Source: Bacteroidota bacterium
GTDB lineage: Bacteria; Bacteroidota; Bacteroidia; AKYH767-A; OLB10
Length of the DNA stretch: 64,000 bases
NCBI GenBank assembly: GCA_016713525.1
Contig: JADJOZ010000003.1
Location: 62,001-126,000 of the forward strand
Direction of reading: 5' to 3'
This document shows, piece by piece, positions 52,201 to 58,940 of the stretch (position 1 is the first letter of the stretch; each line of letters starts with the position of its first letter). The translations under genes and the position numbers were made by a program. A model generated the notes under the pieces. The model did no database searches. It saw nothing but the letters and a program-made list of their open reading frames with translations, and had not been told where the DNA came from.

Positions 52201-52329
52201 ATTGCATCGGCAGCCCGTTGTAAAACAGTTAGCAGCACCTTACCACTTACCCCTGGCAATATCTCGGGAGCAAGTACAGGAGTATGTAATCAAACAATCA
52301 CCTACTCGGTACCTGCCTTAAGTGGGTAA
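43252..52329 (+). CDS. Locus F, main segment: glycine-rich, FN3, IPT/TIG and Ig-like surface protein
   Basis: Continuation of locus F (frame open from about 43143; the GTG at 43252 is internal). Order: glycine-rich domain to about 43735 with G4-G8 runs; FN3-like (about 43740-44095); a WSSPATWAAGAVP...VIIPAGSIVTVDQ stretch typical of secreted beta-solenoid proteins and a long beta-rich region (44100-46650); IPT/TIG domain (about 46650-46890: FSPANSCGGGTIVITGSGFTG cut at about 21 residues, then VTFGGTPA); Ig-like domains; two nidogen-like sandwiches (about 48560-49205 and 49680-50255, the second shared with locus G); Ig-like domains; the constant cassette from 50689. The segment ends prematurely at TAA 52327-52329 because GGG (52324-52326) has lost one base relative to paralogs (GGGG in D, GGCG elsewhere). 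Confidence 0.9.
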   Translation: MTTSTNTPLLIAGGGGGEGADAAGVNANITTSVTAANTGGAGGTNGNGGFIQAVSASNGSAGGGLLTDGLETCLGGRGRSFLNGGLGGISCGGTGSPGGFGGGGGGSSEGGGGGGGYSGGGGADGVTDGGGGGGSYNAGLQQLATAGFQSGNGQIIITELTTSCVAPTAQPTGLVLSPAASFQINGSFTGDPSADSYLIVRYAAGATPSQLPIDGVQYATGTNLGNGIVVTSTTASSFQATGLTISTSYDFYVYSMNGICGGGPLYYTPAPLFGNASTPAGSAATALGGLWSSPATWAAGAVPPTTETVIIPAGSIVTVDQLVTAANINLSGILQWNGTTNAMTITGNLTISATGRFLPYTAVATPIGQTVNIGGNFTNNGYANCALGTGTQCLINFNGAGSVLSGSGVFEGDGTRGIIRQLFFQNLGSNSISTTQNITTYSLAVTAGSLNTNGNLRVDNGANVYGLPVHTQVSSVAVTAMGSNYSVAPVVFGVAVTQWNNITGVLNTMYVSGTNVYRCVAAANIGPAAPTHTSGIAQNLLWIGTTGTLGTPFLGAQSHSVNTQYFYGDNLYVCTTAGAASTTSPPTHTSGIAASGAASFRYVGSPAKVSVNYDATTLTVRSLALVSGGSGYSSATAPGLVFSVGVLGGTGSGASAFSVIMYNNFGPANSLVQRSGVATITGGLTINNDQGASIASADVQSSSGVAAISTANGGNNYSVAPQIAFGGPLALNLITNPGSGYTAAPTITVSGGTLVAGSAYTSSNFTITVNQGTVQSVYLTSTTAVYSVPPTLTMSAPPSGTTATLAFPAGCWPAATANIGTNGQLSSFTITNAGYGYNTAPTVAFGPTSGTPQGGTFTTAATAPTSRIASYNLTLNYFTPAASAVVSPDDVVIPSNRKLNNLSLAGNGNGLTLTGGDLILFGTSPLTLAASLSSPGNILNLNGNNLHFTWNGYAGATNSTFNNAGANCYVKNGSITLTGRGGAGTFNFPFAGNTTTGSLTWFVGSTPTAIITGCNATKYTVTELGAPTNATYGSGAGIGNRSYRAQLNAGAVAGTNPTITLHFNSLDGLTTTQDQTFVAEASAQSGPWTVRSTAYGASAIALPAAGSKATTTAVPGPINSNGDNYYAFATTTTTVTNFSPANSCGGGTIVITGSGFTGATAVTFGGTPALSFTVNSSTQITAVVSNSGSTGLVSVTSPSGTGISASTYTFDGVGPIVSIAEGSSIGICTGNSTTLTALPTGSGETYLWSPNAGGATTQQITVNTAGTYSCTITNTGGCFNVATATVFIDDVPSLTITSTPPAICSGQSATLSGTAIIGAPGVATVGTSTTTISGNDGNPYRSGNGTGNQIKVQLLYTAAELTAAGLTAGPITSIGFTTTASSTGTVSNFEIRIGSSSATALTTTFQTTPLTLVFTQASFTPLSSGVNTHVFNQGSFTWDGISNIIVQTCQTNNVSGTATVQAYTPAFLSNTSMQTSTTSCSSLTGTTPAAKPIITFGGIVGTNVASSLTWVWQPGNLSGSTQIVSPGSTTTYNVTATNSNGCSNTGSIEVQVSPTPVAPVISGGLTVCGQATTTLTSTAPGSGNAIEWFDVASGGTPIFTGTAFTTPILTASKTYYVQETGPNCFSTRTPVTVTWNIPPTLAIYNNINNNTANVSFCGTTGIPVVGLSATTGSASSWATNGSTFSWSESHPGGLSCAGTCTASNSVDLNNILPAFNNENIILTANDPVLNCISSVAINVTAFTFPAFNAQATPPNVCTDGSTELSSGVSSANFAVSSIAYDAIPVPPTATVLCNGGVATTPLSTGNLDDGGWYNIPIGFNLNYFGNINTTFNVSTNGNIQFGATGSFSTSYTPGAIPTTAVPNNFVAMCWSDIYLTGSGTIRYFTTGSTPNRICVIDWSNCVFFNSGNPGLGSVGGQILLYETTGVVEVHLTTATGLALGLSNGQKSLGLENAGGTVGAAAPGRNGTAWQTSVPEAWRFQPPVVYTFDWTSIPSGFTSSLATPTVFPTSNTQYVVLVTDPITGCTKNDTILVEVNPIPSVAVNPTSANVCSPGGTAAQLTASGDPADYSWSPAAGLDATTGAVVNALPSTSTNYVVTATTLAGCTATASAQVNVTQGPTVNVKAKTHLACVGSDIQLEAIAITSRYSMTINCSTGFIDISITGTSIGAVGDDTEHYISIPAFTFNSVSYTDAVVGMNGVIVLGATSGDITLANTTLPTTTVAAGNVFLAPYWDDLDINLGATVVYQTVGNNFIIQWTNTDHNLFTTGGITFQVQMNLVTGVVTFVYPDAEFGSSTYDFGLTATIGIQMNGTNAVQYSSNAASLTSGQCISFTPVTPNVTYDWSTNATYLTATNIANPVAENVLTPETYTVIVTDLNTGCINTQNIPVSVTALPEITKSSNAPVCENQDINLVSDNTASGQSTGNIFTWTGPGGFLSGSQNPTISAATAANVRWYYITVQNSFGCSSVDSLEITINEIPDLNILSQTNVACNGALTGAYTIEVSNPIPFGNYLYNDGTNTQFNDGTFTGVGAGTYNVEVTDDNSCTSIIPVTITEPDPTTTADAGTDQTSCFGNTATLAGNTALVGTGTWTVTAGGATVTDPSDPNSTVTGLTAGLNTFRWTIDNALCANSNFDEVDITTNVLPTASISGTTEICNGNSTTLTVVFTGTAPYTYSYSNGVTTFGPFTTSNTTENITVAPNATRTYTITAIDDSNCPGTPSGSAVVTVTQAPPANSVFIVSSPATGCVGNAAVVNVNPVIGATLYTWTVFPNTLINGQSGGVATTTVPTATFTLGSLPANASGWDICVTASNACGQTNTKCLTIRGALSTPAVISGTTVACASSSGTYSTGTVAGASGYSWTGTNGITFSGSGTSITANFPSGFTSGQICVAATLSCGYTGPQRCITVTSSVSQLGLMSGPFAVCPGQSGLVFSVPANSGLSSYTWTAPSGVTITSGQGTNSVTVSVAPGFNLGSMCVTGTSNCGIASAARCKTVSSTLPLTPGNISGASTGVCNQTITYSVPALSG

Positions 52330-52430
52330 CTTCCTATAACTGGACCGCCCCAATAGGCGCAACGGTAGTATCAGGACAAGGAACCAATACGGTTGATATC
52401 AGTTACCCAAATGGATTCAGCAATGGACAA

Positions 52431-52700
52431 TTGTGTGTAACGGCTCAGAATGGTTGCGGAACCAGTGCAGCACGTTGCATCAATATCAAAGGTGTACCAG
52501 GATCACCGGGAGTGATCTCAGGACCTGTAACCGTATGTACCGGCGAGCAAGGCTTAACCTATAGCATAGCTGCTATGTTTGGTGCAAGCAGTTACACTTG
52601 GGTAGTACCTGCAGGCTCGAGCATCATTGCCGGTCAGGGAACAGCGAGTATCATTGTAGACTGGGGTACCAAGCGGACTGGTAACGGTAACAGCAACTAA
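52431..52700 (+). CDS. Locus F, internal fragment of the cassette (shifted frame)
   Basis: Part of the fourth and fifth repeat units of the cassette (CVTAQNGCGTSAARC ... SIIVDWGT) read in a different frame from the flanking segments. It lies between the one-base loss at 52324-52326 and a two-base loss at about 52667-52672, where gtaccaagcgg replaces gtactacaagcgg of locus G. This is a remnant of the broken gene, not a separate gene. Confidence 0.5.
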   Translation: MCVTAQNGCGTSAARCINIKGVPGSPGVISGPVTVCTGEQGLTYSIAAMFGASSYTWVVPAGSSIIAGQGTASIIVDWGTKRTGNGNSN

Positions 52701-52734
52701 CAGTTGTGGCGTATCAGGAACCAGAACACTGAAT

Positions 52735-53028
52735 GTGATCGTGAACTGTAAGCTGTCAGGAAATGAAATTCCGGGTGTATTGGTGAATGCGTATCCAAAT
52801 CCGGTAGCAAGTGAACTGACAGTAGAGGTAAGTTCAGAAAAGGCGAATGACTATGCACTGGAGCTGACCGATGTATCGGGAAGAGTCGTGTATAGCGGAC
52901 AAATGAACACAACAGGTGGTATGAAAACAACCACAGTAGATGTCAGTACGTTGTCAAAAGGCATGTATATGCTAACCGTTCGCAGTAATGATGGATTTAC
53001 CAATCAGATTCGTATTGCAGTACAATAA
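52735..53028 (+). CDS. Locus F, C-terminal fragment: T9SS type A sorting tail
   Basis: Encodes VNCKLSGNEIPGVLVNAYPN followed by the complete type A tail ending TNQIRIAVQ. It is in the same frame as the main segment because the -1 and -2 losses add to -3. On its own it has no signal peptide, so as a separate ORF it could not be exported. Confidence 0.6.
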   Translation: MIVNCKLSGNEIPGVLVNAYPNPVASELTVEVSSEKANDYALELTDVSGRVVYSGQMNTTGGMKTTTVDVSTLSKGMYMLTVRSNDGFTNQIRIAVQ

Positions 53029-53041
53029 ATAAAATAATCTT

Positions 53042-53088
53042 AAAAAGAAGAGGGCTATTTCAAATTTTGAAATAGCCCTCTTCTTTTT
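53042..53088 (+). terminator. Intrinsic terminator of locus F (not the family type)
   Basis: Very long near-perfect hairpin: aaaaagaagagggctatttc (from 53042) pairs with gaaatagccctcttcttttt (to 53088) around a tiny A/T loop. It is symmetrical enough to act in both directions and has a different sequence from the cUUCGg family terminator. Confidence 0.88.
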
Positions 53089-53251
53089 GGATAAGTTAAA
53101 ATCTTCAAAAATTTGATTGATTTTGGATTAATCCAAGTTAATTATTGTTGATTTAGTTTTATTTTGAATAAATAAAATATTTTTAATTAATTCATTATCA
53201 ATACAATATTTCTGCAATATTATTTTTTTTCACAAATTATGGTTTTTACTA

Positions 53252-53269
53252 ATATTATTTGTACTTTAG
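53252..53269 (+). promoter_or_regulatory. Upstream element shared with locus C (candidate promoter)
   Basis: ATATTATTTGTACTTTAG, 79 bp before the ATG, matches the element 83 bp before locus C apart from one base. C and G also share their bodies, so common control is plausible. Confidence 0.3.
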
Positions 53270-53328
53270 ATTATCTGAATTTAAATATAGCCTAACCATT
53301 TTTTTAGTTCAGAAGCATTAAAGTCTAT

Positions 53329-53348
53329 TCTAACCTAACCCCTAAATC
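53329..53348 (+). promoter_or_regulatory. C/A-rich leader upstream of locus G start
   Basis: Reads tctaacctaacccctaaatc, directly before ATG; the clearest form of the CTAACC leader motif, closest to those of B and C. No Shine-Dalgarno. Confidence 0.45.
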
Positions 53349-56300
53349 ATGAAAAAAAATGAATTTAAAAATTCATTATGGCATGGCCTGTATTGGCTTG
53401 TGATAATGATTGGTTTGATCAGCGCATCCAATGTGGAAGCTCAAACTACTGTAACAATTGGAGCAGGGTCTCAGAGTGGGACACAATCCAATGGTGCAAC
53501 AGGCGACTGCGGTCCTATGTATCGGTCGACTGCAACAAGTAATTTTGTTTATTCAAGACATCATTACCTTTATACAGCTGCTGAATTATCGGCTATTCCA
53601 GCTGGCGATCAAATCACCAAGTTGGCATGGAATAATCAGAATGGAGCTGGAACAAATGGTCCATGTGTATTTCAGATATGGATTAAAAACTCATCACTCA
53701 CTGATGTTGGAGCAGGTGGTCAGTTGTGGAGCAATTTAATTTCCGGATCAACTCAGGTTTATAACAATGCTGCACATACAGTGCCTGCTGTTGCAGGATG
53801 GCATGAAATTACTTTAACAACTCCTTTTACGTATACGGGAGGTGCCATAGAAATTTCTGTTAATTTTGATATATCAGCCGGAACTAGTCCATGGACAACA
53901 GCAGGTTTTTCGTGGTTCAAAGATCCGATAACCGGCAGAACTTTATCTTTTGTAAACAGTACCCCTCCAAGTACTACATTACCTAACTTGCGTACAGTTA
54001 GGGCACAACTTCAAATCACTCATGCTGCGGGTAGTCCTTGTGTAGCACCACCTACTCCCGGTACTGCAAATGCAGTACCATCTTCAGGAATTTGCGTTGG
54101 GCAAAATATTACTTTATCGTTATCAGGAAATTCATCGGGATCTGGACAAACTTATCAATGGCAAAGCGCATCTAATATTGGAGGTCCTTATACAAATATC
54201 GGAGCCTCATCCCCTTCAAGTGGGTTAACGATTCCGGCAACCGGAACAGTCTATTATCGCTGTGAAGTTACCTGTAGTGGTAATTCCCAATTAAGTACCC
54301 CGGTGTTGGTAACTCCTAACCCATCATTTCCGGGTGGGAATTACACAATTAACGCTGCATTACCTACCGGAGGTACGAACTTTCAGACATTTAATGCTTT
54401 TGTATCGGCATTGAATTGTGGTATTGCTGGTGCAGTGGTGGTAGATGTTGTTTCAGGTAGTGGTCCGTATAATGAGCAGGTAATATTCCCCGCTGTACTA
54501 AACACTTCTTCAACCAATACTATTACTATCAATGGAAATGGCAACACATTAACATTTGGAGCGACTGTTAGCACAGCACCATCCACACTGGAATTAAATG
54601 GTACTGATTACATGATCGTAAATAATCTGAATTTTGCCGGAACAGGTACTACATATGCTTTCGCAGCACACTTATGGAATAATGCAGATAATAATCAATT
54701 CAACAACTGTACGTTCACCGTACCAGGAAATTTATCTACCACCACTCTGGTTCCGTTTTCAATAAGCGGATCAGTGTCATCTGCAACAGGAACTGGCTCT
54801 TCCGGTATCAATAACGTGATTACAGGTTGTACCATGAATCATGGTTATTATGGAGCTGCTTTAGTTGGAAACAGCGCATCTCCTGCTACAGGCAACAGAA
54901 TAGAAAACTGCCAGGTAAATGACCATTATATTTATGGTATCTATTTGTCATATCAAAATGGAACAGAGGTTAAAGGTAACACTATAGAGCGTCCTACCAG
55001 AACAACGTTTTCTACTTTCTATGGAATTTATATGACAACAGCAACAACTAATTTGCTGATACATGGAAACAGTCTTAAAAACCCGATGAATGCCACCCAA
55101 TCGACAACCACAGCTGCCTATGGTATATATGCAGCCACAGGAAGTACAGCAGGCAATGAAAACAGAGTTTATAATAATATTGTAAGTGATTTTAATACAA
55201 ATGGAACTCAATGGGGAATTTATGTTTATGGATATTTCTTAGTGTATCACAACACTATTGTTCTCGATAATGCTGCATCGACTGCAGGAGAAACGCGAGG
55301 TGTTTATATGGTCTCTGGAGGTACCGGAACATACATTCAGAATAATATAATTTCAATTACAAGAAGTGGAACAGGAATCAAACATTGTCTGTATTTTGCT
55401 GCTGCAACTTCTGTCAGTAATAACAACGTGCTGCATATGAATGCACCGGCCGGAACGAATTATATTGGATATCGCACAACATCTTATGCAACATTGAGTG
55501 CCTGGCAATCAGGTACATCATATGACCTGAATAGTATTGATGTTGATCCGATTCTATCTGCATTTGTTCCTGGAAATGGTCTCGTAAATGACTTTGGAAC
55601 TCCGGTTGGCATATTAACCGACTTCAATGGTGCAGCCAGATCTTTAACTGCACCAGATCCTGGTGCAATTGAATTTTCCTTAGGTGGACTTGATGCAAGT
55701 ATTTCCTGGGTAAGTCCTCTAAGTCCAACTTCTGCAGGATTAAAAACAATAACAGTAAATATTGCCAGTACTCAAGCGCAAACAATAACTAGTTTAGATT
55801 TATCCTACAATGATGGAAGTGGTCCTGTAACTCAAAGTTTCACAGGTTTGAATATTACAGGAGGAACGAATCAGGACTTCAGTTTCTCAACGCAATACAA
55901 TCTCACTGGCAATGCAACTATTACCGTTGATATATTAAGTGTAAATGGTGGCGCAGATGCGATTTCAGGAAATAATACGGATAGTTATGTGCTTTGTTTG
56001 GCACTCAGCGGTACTTATACAATAAATTCCGCAAATCCAACCGGAGGAACCAACTTCCAGACTTTTAATGATGCTGTTGCTGCCATGTCGTGTGGCATCA
56101 CCGGTCCCGTAGTATTTAATGTTGTTTCAGCCAGTGGCCCTTACACGGAGCAGGTAAATATACCTGCAATAACCGGAAGCTCTGCTGTTAATACCATCAC
56201 TTTTAACGGAAACGGTAATATCTTAACTAATGGTTTAACTGTAGGAAATTATGCAACACTGAATCTGAATGGCGCTGATTATCTTATTTTTAATAACCTG

Positions 56301-57101
56301 ATTATAACAGCTTCTGATGCAACGAATGGATTTGCAGTGCATTTAATGGGAGGAGCAGATAACAACACCTTCAGTGGATGTATCATGAATGCCAGCTTAA
56401 CCGGAACCGGTACAACAACAGCCTGTATCAGTATGAGTGGTTCAACAACTTCTTACAGTACAACCGGAATAAATGGTAGCAATAACACCTTTACAGGATG
56501 TACATTGAATGGCGGCTATTTTGGATTTGTTGCTTATGGTGATGCTTCGGTGCCTGCAAATAACTCAAGTAATAGTTTGATCAACTGTACGATCAGCAAT
56601 TACTATGTTTATGGTGCCTATAATTATTATCAGAGTGGAAATATTTTCAGAGGAAATATTTTCGAGCGCCCTACCAGAACCACCATCAGTACATTTTATG
56701 GTATTTATGTATCAACATGCCGAAACCTGTTAATCGAAAAGAACAGAATACGCAAAGGCTTTGAAGGAAATCAGGCAAGTACATCTATTGCTTATTGTAT
56801 TTACCTTACCGGAGATGCTGCAATCGGTGAAGAGCACCGGATAATTAATAACGTAATATCTGATATGCGATCTGCCGGAACGCAATATGGTATTTATTCA
56901 ACCGGAGCCGATTACTGGAATGCATATCACAATACCATTTCATTTGACCATACCGCAGCTACTGCCGGATCCACATACGGAATTTATTCATCAGGTACAC
57001 TTGCGTATGATGTTCGGAATAACCTGATTTCCGTCACCCGTGGTGGCACAGGTAGCAAATGGTGCGTTTATTATACAAACACCCGCAGCCGCAACCAGTA
57101 A
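53349..57101 (+). CDS. Locus G, N-terminal segment: signal peptide, head, double beta-helix
   Basis: The ATG is followed by an A8 tract, as in locus B. Signal peptide core LYWLVIMIGLISA with cleavage VEA|Q after residue 31. A head unlike that of C (about 53447-54035: RHHYLYTAAELSAIPAGDQI, then TKLAWNNQNG) is followed by Ig-like (54036-54320), beta-helix 1 (54330-55680, ending DPGAIEF), a CARDB-like linker and beta-helix 2. From 54327 on it is nearly the same as locus C. The frame is lost at AAA 57077-57079: removing one A gives YYTTPAAATSNYNN, as in locus C (YYTSPAAATSNYNN). The tail TNTRSRNQ is out of frame. The reconstructed gene is 53349-63570, about 3407 codons. Confidence 0.9.
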   Translation: MKKNEFKNSLWHGLYWLVIMIGLISASNVEAQTTVTIGAGSQSGTQSNGATGDCGPMYRSTATSNFVYSRHHYLYTAAELSAIPAGDQITKLAWNNQNGAGTNGPCVFQIWIKNSSLTDVGAGGQLWSNLISGSTQVYNNAAHTVPAVAGWHEITLTTPFTYTGGAIEISVNFDISAGTSPWTTAGFSWFKDPITGRTLSFVNSTPPSTTLPNLRTVRAQLQITHAAGSPCVAPPTPGTANAVPSSGICVGQNITLSLSGNSSGSGQTYQWQSASNIGGPYTNIGASSPSSGLTIPATGTVYYRCEVTCSGNSQLSTPVLVTPNPSFPGGNYTINAALPTGGTNFQTFNAFVSALNCGIAGAVVVDVVSGSGPYNEQVIFPAVLNTSSTNTITINGNGNTLTFGATVSTAPSTLELNGTDYMIVNNLNFAGTGTTYAFAAHLWNNADNNQFNNCTFTVPGNLSTTTLVPFSISGSVSSATGTGSSGINNVITGCTMNHGYYGAALVGNSASPATGNRIENCQVNDHYIYGIYLSYQNGTEVKGNTIERPTRTTFSTFYGIYMTTATTNLLIHGNSLKNPMNATQSTTTAAYGIYAATGSTAGNENRVYNNIVSDFNTNGTQWGIYVYGYFLVYHNTIVLDNAASTAGETRGVYMVSGGTGTYIQNNIISITRSGTGIKHCLYFAAATSVSNNNVLHMNAPAGTNYIGYRTTSYATLSAWQSGTSYDLNSIDVDPILSAFVPGNGLVNDFGTPVGILTDFNGAARSLTAPDPGAIEFSLGGLDASISWVSPLSPTSAGLKTITVNIASTQAQTITSLDLSYNDGSGPVTQSFTGLNITGGTNQDFSFSTQYNLTGNATITVDILSVNGGADAISGNNTDSYVLCLALSGTYTINSANPTGGTNFQTFNDAVAAMSCGITGPVVFNVVSASGPYTEQVNIPAITGSSAVNTITFNGNGNILTNGLTVGNYATLNLNGADYLIFNNLIITASDATNGFAVHLMGGADNNTFSGCIMNASLTGTGTTTACISMSGSTTSYSTTGINGSNNTFTGCTLNGGYFGFVAYGDASVPANNSSNSLINCTISNYYVYGAYNYYQSGNIFRGNIFERPTRTTISTFYGIYVSTCRNLLIEKNRIRKGFEGNQASTSIAYCIYLTGDAAIGEEHRIINNVISDMRSAGTQYGIYSTGADYWNAYHNTISFDHTAATAGSTYGIYSSGTLAYDVRNNLISVTRGGTGSKWCVYYTNTRSRNQ

Positions 57102-58940
57102 TTACAATAACCTGTACATGAATAGTGCAGCAGGAACAAATAACCTTGGATACAATGGTACATCCTATGCAACACTAGCAGCCTGGCAGGCAGGCTCAGG
57201 CAAAGATGCAAATAGTACCAGCGAGAATCCATTATATTTTAATCCGGCAGCTAATAATTACAAGCCTACCCAGTCAGCTATGGATAATATCGGAACACCA
57301 TTGAGTGTTGCAGATGATATCATTGGCGCACTTCGTAGTCCATCCGCTCCAGATGCCGGAGCATATGAATTTTCAGTGGCAGCTAAAGATGTTGGTGTAT
57401 TTGCCTTTTTAGGACCCAACCCCGATGGTTGTTATACCAATGCTGAAACAATTGAAGTTCAAATTAAAAATTATGGAACACAGGTAATAGATTTTTCTGT
57501 GGATCCGGTAACAGTAAATTGTGTGATTACAGGACCTGTAAATACAACAGTAAGTGCAACCCTTACAACAGGAACTTTAATGCCAACAGCAACATTAAAT
57601 GTTTCATTAGCTCCAACAATTAACGGAACTACTAATGGAACCTATTTATTGAATGCAACTACGGTGATGACATCAGATGGAGAACCCATCAATGATGCTT
57701 ATCCGGAAATAACATTGGAAGTAGGACCTGTAGCCGGAGTAATCAGCTCCACATTAAACTCAATTTGTGTGAGTGATGACCCTGTTCTAACAGCAGTTGG
57801 TGTTTATGGCGGCGATATTCAATGGCAGGAATCAACAGTTAGCGCAACAGGACCATGGACAAATGTTGGAACCAATTCAGCTACCTATTCCCCAATAACC
57901 GTAACTCAAACAACCTGGTATCGTGCACTTACAGTTTGTAATGCAAACGATGCAGCTTCTAATGTTGTTGAAATTATTGTTAATACTCCATTAATAACTT
58001 CAACTATTCCCGGCACACGATGCGGAATTGGTACTGTTGGATTGAGTGCAACAGGATCTGGCTCAACAATTAATTGGTATAATAGTCCATCCAGTCAAAC
58101 AGCTCTGTCAACAGGAGCATCATTCACTACACCGGTGATAAGCAGTTCAACGACTTATTATGTAGCAACATCCGATGGAGGAGGCACAGCAAATTTAGGT
58201 CTTCCGAACAGAGTAGGTGCAACATCAAATTCAGGGTATAGTGATGTTGGTTTGATGTTTGATGCATCAGTTTCATTTACACTTCAATCAGTTGCTGTTT
58301 ATCCGATTGCATCTACACCAAGTGGTAATGTTACAGCCACTATTGCACTTAAAGATAATGCCGGAGTAATCTTACAAAGTACAACTGTAAGTTTACCAAC
58401 ATCAGTATTACCCGGAATTAAAACATTAGTGCCGTTGAACTTCATAGTGCCTGCAGGAACACAACATCGACTGGTGTTCACTTCTGCAACAGGAGGTGGT
58501 ATCACGGGTTTCATACGTGAATCAAGTACAGGATATGTATATCCATATACACTTCCAGGTGTTGCAAGTATTACTTCAGCTTACACAAGCGGAGCATCAT
58601 CTGCATACTATTATTATTTCTACGACTGGACAGTAGTAACAGGATGTGAAAGTGCCAGAGTGCCAGTTGTTGCAACAGTAACACCTGCTCCAACCATGTC
58701 GGTTACTGCCAATGATATTACTTTATGTCCCGGTGGATCAACTACAGTTAATGTGACCAGTTCCAATGACCCTGATTATACTTATAGCTGGACATCAAAT
58801 CCTGCAGGCTTTACTGCTTCAGGAGCAGGTCCGCATAGCATCTCACCAACAGCAACAACATGGTATGTTGTAACTGCCACCGATAACAGTGCAGGGCCCA
58901 ATACCGGTTGTGTAGCCATTGATAGTGTTCAGGTATTTAC
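54327..58940 (+). repeat. 4.6-kb body block shared with locus C, copy 2
   Basis: Near-identical to 17251-21863. It is one base longer between matching anchor points, which is exactly the frameshifting insertion near 57079. Confidence 0.9.

Larger units (their letters stand above)
50689..53028 (+). repeat. Constant 3' cassette, copy 5 (locus F)
   Basis: 2340 bp: the 2343-bp form with the extra codon, minus 1 bp near 52325 and minus 2 bp near 52669. Variants: ITAIDDSN, ANASGWD for ANESGWD, GIASAARC for GIVSAARC, GVPGSPG. Similarity to the others ends at the stop codon. Confidence 0.93.
53029..53348. other. Intergenic region F-G
   Basis: 320 bp, very A/T-rich. It contains the terminator of F, the element shared with locus C (53252-53269) and the leader of G. 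No ORF of note. Confidence 0.7.
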
